From: Halomonas zincidurans B6
GTDB taxonomy: Bacteria > Pseudomonadota > Gammaproteobacteria > Pseudomonadales > Halomonadaceae
Length of the DNA stretch: 64,000 bases
NCBI RefSeq assembly: GCF_000731955.1
Contig: NZ_JNCK01000001.1
Location: 2,914,001-2,978,000, forward strand
Direction: 5' to 3'
Shown: positions 36,745 to 46,911 of the stretch, piece after piece
Layout of the letters: the number at the start of each line of letters is the position of its first letter
Position numbering within the stretch: the stretch's first letter is position 1
Made by a program: the position numbers and the translations under genes
Notes under the pieces: model-generated
What the model was told of the DNA's origin: nothing
Database searches by the model: none
Seen by the model: the letters and a program-made list of their open reading frames with translations, nothing else

Positions 36745-37721
36745 GAGCGGCCCCGCACGCTGATTTCACCGCCCACGAGACGCTCCTGGCGGCCCTCGCG
36801 TCGCACACAGAGATTGCCGGCGGCATCGACCTCCTCGGCAATGGCGGCGTATCGGGCCTGCCCCTGGACCACATCGACCGTCTGCCCGGCATGCGCGTGG
36901 CGCTGATTCCAATCCTCCCGCCACACCGTGAAGCCCTCCTGCTCGAAGTCGACCAGCAGCCCCAGCAGACCCTCCAGCAGCTCGGCGGCCAGCGCATTGC
37001 GGGAAATTCCCGGCGCCTGGTCGGCGACCGCGGCAATTGGCTGGTCGACACGCGCGCGAAGCGCATCCGGCAGAAATACGTTGAGTCCGATGCCGATCAC
37101 CACCTCGCAGGGGCCCTGGGCGTCGCCGCTGACCTCAAGCAGAATCCCCGCCAGCTTGCAGAGCGCCCCATCCTGCTTGAGCAGGACATCGTTGGGCCAC
37201 TTGAGCGCCACCTCCAGACCATGACGCTCGAGCACCTGCGCAAGCACCACGCCGACCGCCAGGCTAAGACCTTCTAGGGCCGCCGCGCCGCCTTCGAATC
37301 GCCAGCCGATCGACAACAGCAAACTACGCCCCCATGGGCTGGCCCAGCTTCGCCCGCGCCGGCCACGCCCGGCATTCTGATTTTCCGCCAGACACACCTC
37401 GGCATGACCCGCGCCCTGGGCAAAACGCTCGCGCAGGAACTGGTTGGTCGAGGGCAGCGTCTCCTCGACGAACAGCCGCACCAGATGGCGCCGTGAGTCG
37501 CGCGGCAGCTCGGCGATGATCGCTTGACCATCAAGCAGCTCGAGTGGCCGCGAGAGTCGATAGCCGCGCCCCTTGACCGCCTCCAGCGGAATATCCAGCG
37601 CCTCCAGCTTCTTGAGCTGCTTCCAGATGGCGGTCCGCGATACGCCGAACCGTATACCGAGCTGTTCGCCGGAATGGTAGCCGCCATCGCCCAGCAGCCG
37701 GATCAGATCACCGATGGTCAT
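36741..37721 (-). CDS. birA: Biotin operon repressor/biotin-protein ligase BirA
   Basis: A 326-residue bifunctional protein that ligates biotin to the acetyl-CoA carboxylase carrier protein and, in the E. coli type, represses biotin genes. An N-terminal helix-turn-helix (GGYHSGEQLGIRFGVSRTAI) precedes the catalytic domain, with NAGRGRRGRSWASPWGRS as the biotinyl-AMP loop, VALKWPNDVLL and GIGLNV. Starts at 37721, 37727 and 37730 are all possible; none has a strong Shine-Dalgarno. I use 37721. The DNA-binding domain implies a group II ligase. Confidence 0.94.
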   Translation of the reverse strand: MTIGDLIRLLGDGGYHSGEQLGIRFGVSRTAIWKQLKKLEALDIPLEAVKGRGYRLSRPLELLDGQAIIAELPRDSRRHLVRLFVEETLPSTNQFLRERFAQGAGHAEVCLAENQNAGRGRRGRSWASPWGRSLLLSIGWRFEGGAAALEGLSLAVGVVLAQVLERHGLEVALKWPNDVLLKQDGALCKLAGILLEVSGDAQGPCEVVIGIGLNVFLPDALRARVDQPIAAVADQAPGISRNALAAELLEGLLGLLVDFEQEGFTVWREDWNQRHAHAGQTVDVVQGQARYAAIAEEVDAAGNLCVRREGRQERLVGGEISVRGRS

Positions 37722-37878
37722 GCGCATCATCCGTCGGGAAAACCGCCATTTTAGCGGAAGGCACTCACCCGCGGAAACGGCAACGGCTAAAGTGGCAGTC
37801 TCCAGGCGCAAAAAGGCGGCATTGGTTCCCCGACACCGCCACAACGATCAAGCCTCATCCGCTTGCCTGACGCGCTTT

Positions 37879-38159
37879 TCAGTATTCGTAAGACCAGCTC
37901 AGAGTATAGGTCCGCCCGCGCCCCTGGTAATCGTAGAGGTACTCGGGGCCGTAGCGGGGCGAGTAGAACATCGCCGCACGCTGTCCCCACACCGTCGAGG
38001 ACTGCTTGTCCAGCAGGTTGCTCACGCCCAGGCTGAGGGTGCCGAAGCGAGTGTCTTCGCTCGCCGTCAGGTCGAGTGTCGTGTCCTTAGTCAACTGGAA
38101 ACTGACGCTGCCCATCACGTCGACGCTGCGGTTTTCCTGGGTAGTTGCTTGGCTCTCAT
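37879..38159 (-). pseudogene. Remnant of a TonB-dependent siderophore receptor (internal deletion)
   Basis: The last 80 or so codons encode an outer-membrane receptor C-terminus (FGTLSLGVSNLLDKQSSTVW, then YGPEYLYDYQGRGRTYTLSW, with an aromatic final residue). An ATG at 38159 with GAGGA upstream opens MRAKQLPRKTAAST and then stops, in a different frame from the receptor tail. The plug and most of the barrel are absent. It looks like a 700-residue-class gene reduced by deletion to its start signals and its last strands. A Fur-box-like site lies 80 nt upstream. It sits between birA and the rRNA operon terminator. Confidence 0.75.
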
Positions 38160-38236
38160 TTATTGTCCTCGAGTCCTATGACCGCTTGATACCTTGCTTG
38201 CAGTGCATGGTAAGGAATCGAGAACGCCATCTCAAC

Positions 38237-38249
38237 GATAATAATTATT
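38237..38249. promoter_or_regulatory. Fur-box-like palindrome
   Basis: GATAAT-A-ATTATT matches the 6-1-6 core of Fur sites at 12 of 13 positions, in an AT-rich stretch unlike the surrounding DNA. It lies upstream of the deleted TonB receptor, which such a site would be expected to control. Confidence 0.5.
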
Positions 38250-38290
38250 TTTTAGATTAGAAAATACGTATAACCGATCACACAGGACAT

Positions 38291-38324
38291 AAAAAAAGCC
38301 CCCGGGTTATCCCGGGGGCTTTTC
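38291..38324 (-). terminator. Terminator of the rRNA operon
   Basis: On the minus strand an AAGCCCCCGGG/CCCGGGGGCTT stem with a 4-nt loop is followed by TTTTT, just after the 5S gene. Confidence 0.93.
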
Positions 38325-38330
38325 GTGAAG

Positions 38331-38450
38331 ATGCCTGACGATGACCTACTCTCGCATGGGGAAGCCCCACACTACCATCGGCGCTGAGCGGTTTCACGGC
38401 TGAGTTCGGCATGGGGTCAGGTGGGACCCGCTCGCTATGGTCGTCAGGCG
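38331..38450 (-). rRNA. rrf: 5S ribosomal RNA
   Basis: About 120 nt, opening GCCTGACGACCATAGCGAG and ending in the pairing CGTCAGGCAT. The central CCCCATGCCGAACTCAG is the conserved 5S core. Ends are estimated from terminal pairing. Confidence 0.95.
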
Positions 38451-38716
38451 TAACTGTGGCACGCTGTCGTGACAACGTCCCGCTACCTGGTCTTGACACG
38501 GTGAATCAAGCTGGTTGAGGCGACTCGCGTATCCGTCGTGTGTTCTCGCCCATGGGCCGGTTCAGGCCCCTTGGGTGTTATAGGGTCAAGCCTCACGGAC
38601 CATTAGTACGCGTTAGCTCAATGCGTTGCCGCACGTCCACACCGCGCCTATCAACCTCGTCGTCTTCGAGGGTCCTTCAGGGGGCGCAAGGCCCCAGGGA
38701 AGTCTCATCTTGAAGG

Positions 38717-38752
<36 letters not shown>

Positions 38753-38918
38753 TCCGCACATAGCTACCCGGCAATGCCATTGGCATGACAACCGGAACAC
38801 CAGCGGTGCGTCCACTCCGGTCCTCTCGTACTAGGAGCAGCCCTTCTCAAACTTCCGACGCCCACGGCAGATAGGGACCGAACTGTCTCACGACGTTCTA
38901 AACCCAGCTCGCGTACCA

Positions 38919-38951
<33 letters not shown>

Positions 38952-38953
38952 GA

Positions 38954-38996
<43 letters not shown>

Positions 38997-39025
38997 ACCG
39001 CCGTCGATGTGAACTCTTGGGCGGT

Positions 39026-39079
<54 letters not shown>

Positions 39080-39503
39080 GCAGAACCACCGGATCACTAG
39101 AACCTACTTTCGTATCTGCTCGACGTGTCTGTCTCGCAGTTAAGCACCCTTATGCTCTTGCACTCACTGCACGATTTCCAACCGTGCTGAGGGTACCTTC
39201 GTGCTCCTCCGTTACGCTTTGGGAGGAGACCGCCCCAGTCAAACTACCCACCACACACTGTCCTCACACCGGATCACGGTGCCAAGTTAGAACGCCAATG
39301 ATGCCAGGCTGGTATTTCAAGGGTGGCTCCACCCGAACTGGCGTCCGGGTTTCCAAGCCTCCCAGCTATCCTACACAGGCAACATCAGCGTCCAGTGTGA
39401 AGCTATAGTAAAGGTTCACGGGGTCTTTCCGTCTAGCCGCGGGTACACCGCATCTTCACGGCGATTTCAATTTCACTGAGTCTCGGGTGGAGACAGCGTG
39501 GCC

Positions 39504-39601
<98 letters not shown>

Positions 39602-39636
39602 CAAGAGCTTCGCGCAAGCGCTAACACCATCACTTA

Positions 39637-39671
<35 letters not shown>

Positions 39672-40314
39672 GTCCGCTTACGCGTTAGCAGAGTGCTGTG
39701 TTTTTAATAAACAGTTGCAGCCACCTGGACTCTGCGACCGGCCTCGGCTCCCACCGCAAGGGTGTTCACCTGACGCCGGCGTGCCTTCTCCCGAAGTTAC
39801 GGCACCATTTTGCCTAGTTCCTTCACCCGAGTTCTCTCAAGCGCCTTAGGATTCTCACCCTGACCACCTGTGTCGGTTTGGGGTACGGTCTCGCGTGATC
39901 TGACGCTTAGAGGCTTTTCTTGGAAGCGTGGCATCAATGACTTCCAGACCGTAGTCTGTTCGTCTCGTGTCTCGGCATTCTCTTTGAAAGAGCGACCCGG
40001 ATTTACCTGAGTCACTTGCCTACGCACTTTCACCGGGGCTACCAACGCCCGGCTCACCTAGCCTTCTTCGTCCCCCCATCGCAATCACGTGAGGTACGGG
40101 AATATTAACCCGTTTCCCATCGACTACGCCTTTCGGCCTCGCCTTAGGGGCCGACTCACTCTGCTCCGATTGACGTCGAACAGAAACCCTGGGTCTTCCG
40201 GCGGGGATGGTTTTCACATCCCTTGTCGTTACTCATGTCAGCATTCGCACTCGTGATACCTCCAGCTCGCTTCTCAACGAACCTTCATCGGCGTACACGA
40301 CGCTCCTCTACCGC

Positions 40315-40423
40315 GAGCATGCATCCTTGATACCACTCTATCCCACCTTCCCGACTCGACGTTCGGGAGGGCTTGGACGTCGCTTCGCGACGCCCAGCGA
40401 ATAGTATCAAGTGATGCATGCTC
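40315..40423 (-). other. Intervening sequence in 23S helix 45
   Basis: A 109-nt insert replaces the roughly 20-nt E. coli helix 45 tip. Its ends are an exact inverted repeat GAGCATGCATC/GATGCATGCTC. After a short mismatch the pairing continues (TTGATAC with GTATCAA). It lies between the conserved ACCGAAGCTACGG and GTAGAGGAGCG segments. Confidence 0.88.
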
Positions 40424-41033
40424 ACCCGTAGCTTCGGTACCTGGTTTAGCCCCGTTACATCTTCCGCGCAGGCCGACTCGACTAGTGAGCTATTACGCTT
40501 TCTTTAAAGGATGGCTGCTTCTAAGCCAACCTCCTAGCTGTCTAAGCCTTCCCACCTCGTTTCCCACTTAACCAGGATTTCGGGACCTTAGCTGACGGTC
40601 TGGGTTGTTTCCCTTTTCACAACGGACGTTAGCACCCGCTGTGTGTCTCCCACGCTGCACTCACCGGTATTCGGAGTTTGCCTCGGTTTGGTAACCCGGG
40701 ATGGGCCCCTAGCCGAAACAGTGCTCTACCCCCGGCGGTGATACGTGAGGCGCTACCTAAATAGCTTTCGAGGAGAACCAGCTATCTCCGAGCTTGATTA
40801 GCCTTTCACTCCGATCCACAGCTCATCCCAGCATTTTTCAACATACTTGGGTTCGGGCCTCCAGTTGATGTTACTCAACCTTCACCCTGGCCATGGATAG
40901 ATCGCCCGGTTTCGGGTCTATATCCAGCGACTGGTCGCCCAGTTAAGACTCGGTTTCCCTACGCCTCCCCTACTCGGTTAAGCTCGCCACTGAATATAAG
41001 TCGCTGACCCATTATACAAAAGGTACGCGGTCA

Positions 41034-41146
41034 CCCCATCACTAAGCCACCTCTGCTCGATTGGTGCGGTTGAACGTTGCAGGCAACGTTAACCGCCAAG
41101 CGGACGCCATGACAGGTCCACATCACGAAGAAGCTTAGTGATGGGG
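41034..41146 (-). other. Intervening sequence in 23S helix 25
   Basis: A 113-nt insert lies between GTGGGAG and TGACCGCGTACC. It is bounded by a perfect 14-bp inverted repeat (CCCCATCACTAAGC with GCTTAGTGATGGGG). An inner hairpin occupies 41066-41096. E. coli has only a short ACGC/GCGT stem here. Confidence 0.9.
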
Positions 41147-41763
41147 CTCCCACTGCTTGTACGCATACGGTTTCAGGATCTATTTCACTCCCCTCGCCGG
41201 GGTTCTTTTCGCCTTTCCCTCACGGTACTGGTTCACTATCGGTCAGCCAGGAGTATTTAGCCTTGGAGGATGGTCCCCCCGTCTTCAGTCAAGGTTTCTC
41301 GTGCCCCGACTTACTCGATTTCACGTCACTCGGATTTCGGCTACGGGGCTATCACCCGCTATGGCCGCGCTTCCCAACGCGTTCGCCTATCAATCATGAC
41401 GCTTAAGGGCTGCTCCCCGGTCGCTCGCCGCTACTGGGGGAATCTCGGTTGATTTCTTTTCCTCGGGGTACTTAGATGTTTCAGTTCCCCCGGTTCGCCT
41501 CCCACCCCTATGGATTCAGGGTGGGATACCCAGCTTGTGCTGGGTGGGTTTCCCCATTCAGACATGCCCGGGTCACAGGTCGTTTGCCACCTCACCGAGC
41601 CTTATCGCAGGCTTCCACGTCTTTCATCGCCTCTGGCTGCCTAGGCATCCACCGTATGCGCTTAATCGCTTGACCCTATAACCCCAAGGGGTCTGGTGCG
41701 ATTTCACACGACAATTGCCGGATACGCTTGAGTCGTATCTCAAATTTGTCAGCTTGATTCACA

Positions 41764-41776
41764 TTGTTAAAGAGCA
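41764..41776 (-). promoter_or_regulatory. Spacer boxA antitermination site
   Basis: TGCTCTTTAACAAT on the minus strand matches boxA, the NusB-S10 loading site, 88 nt before the 23S gene. Confidence 0.85.
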
Positions 41777-41781
41777 GTTAA

Positions 41782-42090
41782 AGCTGGAAGCTTTAAGCCC
41801 TAAGCTGTAAGTTACACCCAAAACCCAGGGCTGACTTAAAGCTCACGGCTTAATGCTTACGGCGATTTGACTGTTGGGGTCTCTTACAGCTTATAGCTTC
41901 AGGCTTAAAGCTTGAGATGGTGGAGCCTACCGGGATCGAACCGGTGACCTCCTGCGTGCAAGGCAGGCGCTCTCCCAGCTGAGCTAAGGCCCCTGAACAC
42001 TAGCTTTAAGCGGTAAGCCGTAAGCTTTAAGAAACCCACCCAAGACTTCAGGGATTTTCTTACAGCTTATAGCTTCAAGCTTACAGCTTT
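41782..42090. repeat. AAGCNNN heptamer arrays in the 16S-23S spacer
   Basis: Five short arrays of a degenerate 7-mer lie at 41782-41812, 41835-41862, 41883-41916, 42002-42031 and 42059-42090. The first and fourth read AAGCNNN on the plus strand; the other three read the complement (CTTNNNG units). Units include AAGCTGT, AAGCTTT, AAGCCGT and AAGCTAT. Neighbouring arrays in opposite orientation can pair into imperfect hairpins flanking tRNA-Ala. Confidence 0.85.
41918..41993 (-). tRNA. tRNA-Ala (TGC anticodon)
   Basis: A 76-nt cloverleaf with acceptor GGGGCCT/AGGCTCC (one G-U pair), anticodon stem-loop CTGCCTTGCACGCAG and an encoded CCA. It has the usual spacer position before the 23S gene. 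Confidence 0.97.
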
Positions 42091-42092
42091 GC

Positions 42093-42200
42093 TGGTGGGT
42101 CTGGGCAGACTCGAACAACCCCCGCGACCTCACCCTTCTCTTTATTCAACCCCAGGTTATTCAACCCCAGGGGGGCGCTCTAACCAACCGAGCGAGAGAA
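42093..42200 (-). pseudogene. Degenerate tRNA-Ile copy with a 15-bp tandem duplication
   Basis: The 24 bases at 42093-42116 are identical to the 3' end of the intact tRNA-Ile (42201-42224). CGACCTCACCCTT and CGCTCTAACCAAC further on also match. The anticodon region is replaced by about 40 nt containing two copies of TTATTCAACCCCAGG (42142-42156 and 42157-42171). The 5' acceptor strand is lost, so no functional tRNA can form. It sits directly downstream of the intact gene in the transcript. Confidence 0.85.
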
Positions 42201-42277
<77 letters not shown>

Positions 42278-42371
42278 AATGGTCACGCTGGGTCTCAACC
42301 CAAACAGTCGTTGCTCTGGCCGATCAGGTAATTCATTGTGAGCGCTTGACCGAACGCGATGACGCGTCGAT

Positions 42372-43926
<1,555 letters not shown>

Positions 43927-44148
43927 AAAATCATAGATGTCCGTTAAGCGGACAAATCTTGGCTCAAGGTTCAAACGTTCTCAAAAAGATCCGAAGATCT
44001 CTGACGAGTCGCTTGCCTTGATACTTGGTGACTTGTCACCACGTATCGGACAAGCGCCCACATGAATTACCTGATCGATTGTTAAAGAGCGTCTCGCTGT
44101 GCCGTCGCACCACCGGGGTGGCTCGCCAGCGCCCTGCGAGGAAGGCGT
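43927..44148 (-). other. 16S rRNA leader with boxA
   Basis: This is the transcribed leader from the promoter to the 16S gene. GCTCTTTAACAAT at 44078-44090 (minus strand) is a boxA antitermination site. Sequence around 43970-44040 has inverted segments consistent with RNase III processing, which I did not fold. Confidence 0.8.
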
Positions 44149-44176
44149 ATTCTACCGATCCGGGCCGCGCTGTCAA
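44149..44176 (-). promoter_or_regulatory. rRNA operon promoter
   Basis: TTGACA (44176-44171), a 16-nt spacer and TAGAAT (44154-44149) are followed by a GC-containing discriminator. Spacing and -10 are the same as at the tRNA-Tyr promoter. No AT-rich UP element is evident upstream of the -35. Confidence 0.88.
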
Positions 44177-44633
44177 GCGCCGGGTCGAGCCCATCGCGCG
44201 CTCAATCCAGAGCGCCGGACCCAGCCCGAAACGCGAGGGCAGTGTAGTGTCCGTGAGCGTTTTCGGCAATCCCAATCCATTCGAACGCCTTCAAAAACCT
44301 CTCACGAAACAACCACTTGCTTCTCGAATCACCGCCCGCGACGCGGTGCGTCGTCGGCAGCGGATGCGTACTTTACGGATCGATGGTGGCGAACGCAAGC
44401 ATTTTTTGCGACCAAGGTCGCAATCCGTTTCGACATGGCCGATTCACCTATACTGACAGCTGACCCAGCCATGCATGCCACGGCCAGGCCGCATATCCGC
44501 AATGCTTATCTCTCTTGCAGCCAGAGGATCTCAGTGCTCGCCGCCGGTTCGAATGTCGTCGGCGCCGCGAATTCCCTTCAGAAACGTCGCCCTGTTCAAG
44601 GCCCGCATCGTGCCGAGACTGGACTAACGGCGT
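44177..44633. other. Intergenic region upstream of rrn, no gene seen
   Basis: About 457 nt between the rRNA promoter and the 3' end of lldD. I see no convincing open frame, terminator or repeat. A short TTGCGACC/GGTCGCAA inverted repeat near 44408-44425 has no U tract in the lldD direction. Confidence 0.6.
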
Positions 44634-45788
44634 TCAAACGATGTCGCGGCTCGAGGCCGCAACCAGCGAATCCGGCCCCAGCTCGGCGATGCTGCGCGCC
44701 CCCGTGAGCGTCATCGCGACCCGCATTTCCTTTTCGAACAGCTCGAGCAGATGGGCAACACCGGACTCACCAGCGGTTGCGAGCGCATAGATGAAAGCAC
44801 GCCCCAGCAATACGGTATCGGCGCCCAGGGCGATCATCCGCACAACGTCGAGTCCATTGCGCACGCCGGAATCGGCCAGAATGGTCAGCTCACCCTTGAC
44901 CGCATCAGCGATGGCCGGCAAGGCGCGCGCGCTGGAAAGAACCCCGTCAAGCTGGCGGCCGCCATGATTGGAAACGACGATGCCATCCGCGCCGAAGCGC
45001 ACGGCATCACGGGCGTCCTCGGGATCGAGTATCCCCTTGATGATCATCGGGCCGTCCCAGAATTCGCGAATCCACTCCAGATCCTTCCAGGAGATGGCCG
45101 GATCGAAATTCTGGCCGAGCCAGGCGATGTAGTCCTCGAGCTCCGTCGGTTGGCCACGATAAGCCGAGACGTTGCCGAGGTCATGCGGGCGGCCATGAAT
45201 GCCCACATCCCAGGCCCAGAAAGGATGCGTCACGGCCTGAAGCATTCGCCGAATCGCCGCGTGCTTGCCGCTCATGCCGGAATGGGCATCGCGATAACGC
45301 GCCCCCGGCACCGGCATGTCGACCGTGAAGACGAGCGTCTTGACGCCGGCGGCCTTGGCTCGCTCCAAGACATGCTGCATGAACCCCCTGTCCTTCAGCA
45401 CATAGAGCTGGAACCAGATCGGACGATCGACTGCCGAGGCCACCTCGTCGATGGCGCATACCGAGACCGTCGACAGCGTGAACGGCACGCCTTTGCTTGC
45501 CGCGGCCCGCGCCGCCTGCACTTCGCCCCGACGGGCGTACATGCCCGCCAGTCCCACCGGCGCCAGAGCAACGGGCATGGCCAGGGTCTCACCGAACAGC
45601 TCGGTCTCCAGCGACAGGGAGGACATGTCCTTCAGTACACGCTGGCGCAACGCGATACCGGCGAGATCCTCGACATTACGTTGCAGCGTATACTCGGCGT
45701 AAGCGCCCCCGTCGGCATAGTGAAAAAGAAACGGCGGGATGCGGCGCCTGGCGGCTTGGCGGTAGTCCGTGGACGCTGAAATGATCAT
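44634..45788 (-). CDS. lldD: FMN-dependent L-lactate dehydrogenase
   Basis: A 384-residue membrane-associated flavoenzyme that oxidises L-lactate to pyruvate and feeds electrons to quinones. It aligns along its length with E. coli LldD: MIISASTDYRQAARRRIPPF, LSLETELFGETLAMPVALAP, FTVDMPVPGARYRDAHSGMS and the signature SNHGGRQLDGVLSSARALP with catalytic His275 and Arg278. Lys251 (MIIKGILDPEDA) contacts FMN. The tail after EKEMRVAMTLTGARSI is shorter than in E. coli (396). It is divergent from the LldR-type regulator; the shared 324-nt gap holds an LldR-like operator. Confidence 0.96.
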   Translation of the reverse strand: MIISASTDYRQAARRRIPPFLFHYADGGAYAEYTLQRNVEDLAGIALRQRVLKDMSSLSLETELFGETLAMPVALAPVGLAGMYARRGEVQAARAAASKGVPFTLSTVSVCAIDEVASAVDRPIWFQLYVLKDRGFMQHVLERAKAAGVKTLVFTVDMPVPGARYRDAHSGMSGKHAAIRRMLQAVTHPFWAWDVGIHGRPHDLGNVSAYRGQPTELEDYIAWLGQNFDPAISWKDLEWIREFWDGPMIIKGILDPEDARDAVRFGADGIVVSNHGGRQLDGVLSSARALPAIADAVKGELTILADSGVRNGLDVVRMIALGADTVLLGRAFIYALATAGESGVAHLLELFEKEMRVAMTLTGARSIAELGPDSLVAASSRDIV

Positions 45789-46112
45789 GGCGAGCCCTGT
45801 GCAGTGGATGCGCTATCGATGAGTGGCACCGCAGAATTCATGGCGGCCGAGAGAGTACCCATCTCATCCGGATAATTGGTAATACCAATTTACAATTGGC
45901 TTTAACAGCACCTTATGGTCAAGTCCTTGAAAGAGTCAACCAGTGCCGTCGTGACGGGGATGGCGCTTATACTCTGGTGGCGCATAACTAATCGCCCTCA
46001 ACGAGCCAGGCGGCGGCCAAGCCATTCTAACCGCACGGTCGAGATGATCTTCTGAGATAATTTTCCGGGCCTTTACCTGCGGGCCATCAATCATCAATCA
46101 CGAGAGCAGCGC
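45789..46112. other. lldD-lldR divergent control region
   Basis: A 324-nt gap without an open frame. It holds the LldR-like palindromes at 45874-45899. TATACT at 45968-45973 is a possible -10 for the plus-strand genes, with no clear -35. For lldD I could not settle on a promoter by eye, although the AT-rich segment 45871-45905 is the likely place. Confidence 0.6.
45874..45899. promoter_or_regulatory. LldR-type operator, two overlapping palindromes
   Basis: AATTGGT-AAT-ACCAATT (45874-45890) is a perfect 7-3-7 inverted repeat of the TTGGT-N3-ACCAA type reported for LldR and PdhR operators. CCAATT-TAC-AATTGG (45885-45899) is a second perfect 6-3-6 repeat sharing the middle half-site. Confidence 0.75.
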
Positions 46113-46898
46113 ATGGTCTATCAGCCGGTTCGCCAGCCACGCATCGCCGATGTCATCACCGAGCGTCTGGAATCGATGATTCTCGAAGGCAGCCTCGCAC
46201 CGGGGCAACGCCTGCCCCCGGAGCGCGAGCTCGCCGAGCGCTTCGGCGTGTCGCGGCCCTCGCTGCGTGAGGCGATCCAGAAACTCGCCGCCCGCGGCCT
46301 GCTTAACAGTCGCCAGGGCGGCGGCACCTTCGTCAACGACGAGCTGAAGAGCGGCTATAGCGACCCTCTGCTTGAAATGCTCTCGCGGCATGATGAATTT
46401 CACCTCGACCTGCTCGAGTTCCGCGACGCCCTCGAAGGGCTCTCCGCCTACTATGCCGCGTTGCGCTCGACCCCCGCCGACAAGCGGTTGCTCAAGCGAC
46501 GCTTCACGGAGCTCGAGACCTGCTACGCCGAGCCGACGCTGCAGGACGACCCGTACCGCGAAGCCAAGGCCGACGCCGCCTTCCACCTGGCGATCGCCGA
46601 GTCCGGTCACAACGTGCTGTTGCTGCACACCATCCGCGGCATCTTTCACCTGCTGGAGAAGAGCATCGCCTCGAGCCTCGTTCACCTGTTCGAGCGCCCC
46701 GGCTCGCGCGAGCAATTGATGAACCAGCACCGCGCGCTGCTCGAGGCGATTCTCGAAGGCCGTGCCGAGGAGGCACAGGCGCGGGCGCACGAACACCTGG
46801 CCTTCGTCGAGCAGGGCCTTTACGAGCTGGAGCGTGCCGAAACCCGGGCCCAGCGCGCCCTGCGCCGCAGCCACGCCCTGCCCGAGCGCAGCGAATGA
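46113..46898 (+). CDS. lldR: GntR/FadR-family lactate regulator (LldR-like)
   Basis: A 261-residue DNA-binding regulator. The winged helix (about 10-75) contains LPPERELAERFGVSRPSLRE and GLLNSRQGGGTFV. The all-helical FCD ligand domain has LEFRDALEGLSAYYAA, a FHLAIAESGHNVLLLHTIRG signature with the metal-binding histidine, and NQHRALLEAILEG. Divergence from lldD and the operator in between make L-lactate the likely ligand, but PdhR-type pyruvate sensing is not excluded. dctB follows after 13 nt, so it may be in one transcript. Confidence 0.85.
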   Translation: MVYQPVRQPRIADVITERLESMILEGSLAPGQRLPPERELAERFGVSRPSLREAIQKLAARGLLNSRQGGGTFVNDELKSGYSDPLLEMLSRHDEFHLDLLEFRDALEGLSAYYAALRSTPADKRLLKRRFTELETCYAEPTLQDDPYREAKADAAFHLAIAESGHNVLLLHTIRGIFHLLEKSIASSLVHLFERPGSREQLMNQHRALLEAILEGRAEEAQARAHEHLAFVEQGLYELERAETRAQRALRRSHALPERSE

Positions 46899-46911
46899 GG
46901 ACCATCTGACG

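Noticed and set aside
41782..42090. Considered as a CRISPR array
   Set aside because: The unit is 7 nt and degenerate, there are no spacers and no cas genes; it is a short tandem repeat.
44408..44425. Possible terminator of lldD
   Set aside because: The inverted repeat is followed by A residues, not T, on the lldD strand, so it does not fit a rho-independent terminator.
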